Part shown: in pieces, positions 63,968-64,000 of the stretch
How the letters are laid out: every line of letters begins with the position of its first letter
Position numbering within the stretch: the stretch's first letter is position 1
The notes under the pieces: model-generated
Told to the model about the DNA's origin: nothing
Database searches by the model: none
Seen by the model: the letters and a program-made list of their open reading frames with translations, nothing else
Position numbers and translations under genes: made by a program
NCBI GenBank assembly: GCA_021234155.1
Contig: JAJEKV010000033.1
Coordinates: 6,380,635-6,444,634 of the forward strand
Source: Isoetes taiwanensis
Taxonomy: Eukaryota > Streptophyta > Lycopodiopsida > Isoetales > Isoetaceae
DNA length: 64,000 bases
Direction: 5' to 3'

Positions 63968-64000
63968 GATATTACAAACCATCTAAGCAAGGCTCTCCAT

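Overview
This window looks like a repeat-dominated nuclear chromosome segment from a land plant with a large, transposon-rich genome. The evidence is Ty1/copia and Ty3/gypsy elements primed by initiator-methionine tRNA, plant-type LINEs with RVT zinc fingers, Helitron ends, GT-AG introns and a five-exon CYP72-clan cytochrome P450. The species cannot be read from the sequence. The LINEs with microsatellite tails and the mix of element types make a fern, lycophyte or gymnosperm more likely to me than a typical angiosperm, but this is a weak inference.

Layout. (1) 291-10945 is a Ty1/copia element with 430/425-bp LTRs and target duplication CATGT. Its RNase H region is split by a 5.5-kb chimeric insert (4603-10140). 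The insert holds the end of a Helitron helicase, itself cut by a 321-bp terminal-inverted-repeat element, a Helitron 3' terminus, and an intron-bearing copy of an arabinose-5-phosphate isomerase gene. (2) 11945-13933 is an apparently intact P450 gene of 501 residues, the only clearly functional host gene. (3) 14564-28150 is a minus-strand LINE split by a 12-kb Ty3/gypsy chromovirus (15710-27670; LTRs about 1.6 kb; target duplication TTTGC). The gypsy element has gag, protease, RT, RNase H, integrase and a chromodomain. Between its 5' LTR and gag it also carries extra coding sequence that includes a histone H3 fold domain.

(4) 30303-37139 is a second type of LINE. Its ORF1 and ORF2 are in one frame separated by a single TAG, and it has an (AAT)n tail. 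It is broken by a foldback-containing insert and by another LINE. (5) 37140-45500 holds a second Helitron terminus, a 5'-truncated LINE that seems to have carried 2.1 kb of 3' flanking DNA with it, and a LINE fused to a piece of gypsy integrase. (6) 45500-52750 is mostly non-coding with LINE and SINE fragments and low-copy tandem repeats.

(7) 52775-59105 is full of GTGATTCC/GGAATCAC palindromic units. It contains a 2.3-kb element with about 38-bp inverted ends and a 10-bp target duplication, and next to it a gene region encoding a C2H2/coiled-coil protein followed by a Ulp1-like (C48) cysteine protease. (8) 60400 to the end contains TATAC-rich repeats, finishing in a roughly 106-bp satellite with a five-monomer higher-order repeat.

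Nearly all coding sequence other than the P450 is transposon-derived and damaged by frameshifts or stops. Some single-base frameshifts and clustered LTR differences could be sequencing errors, so loss of function should be judged with care.
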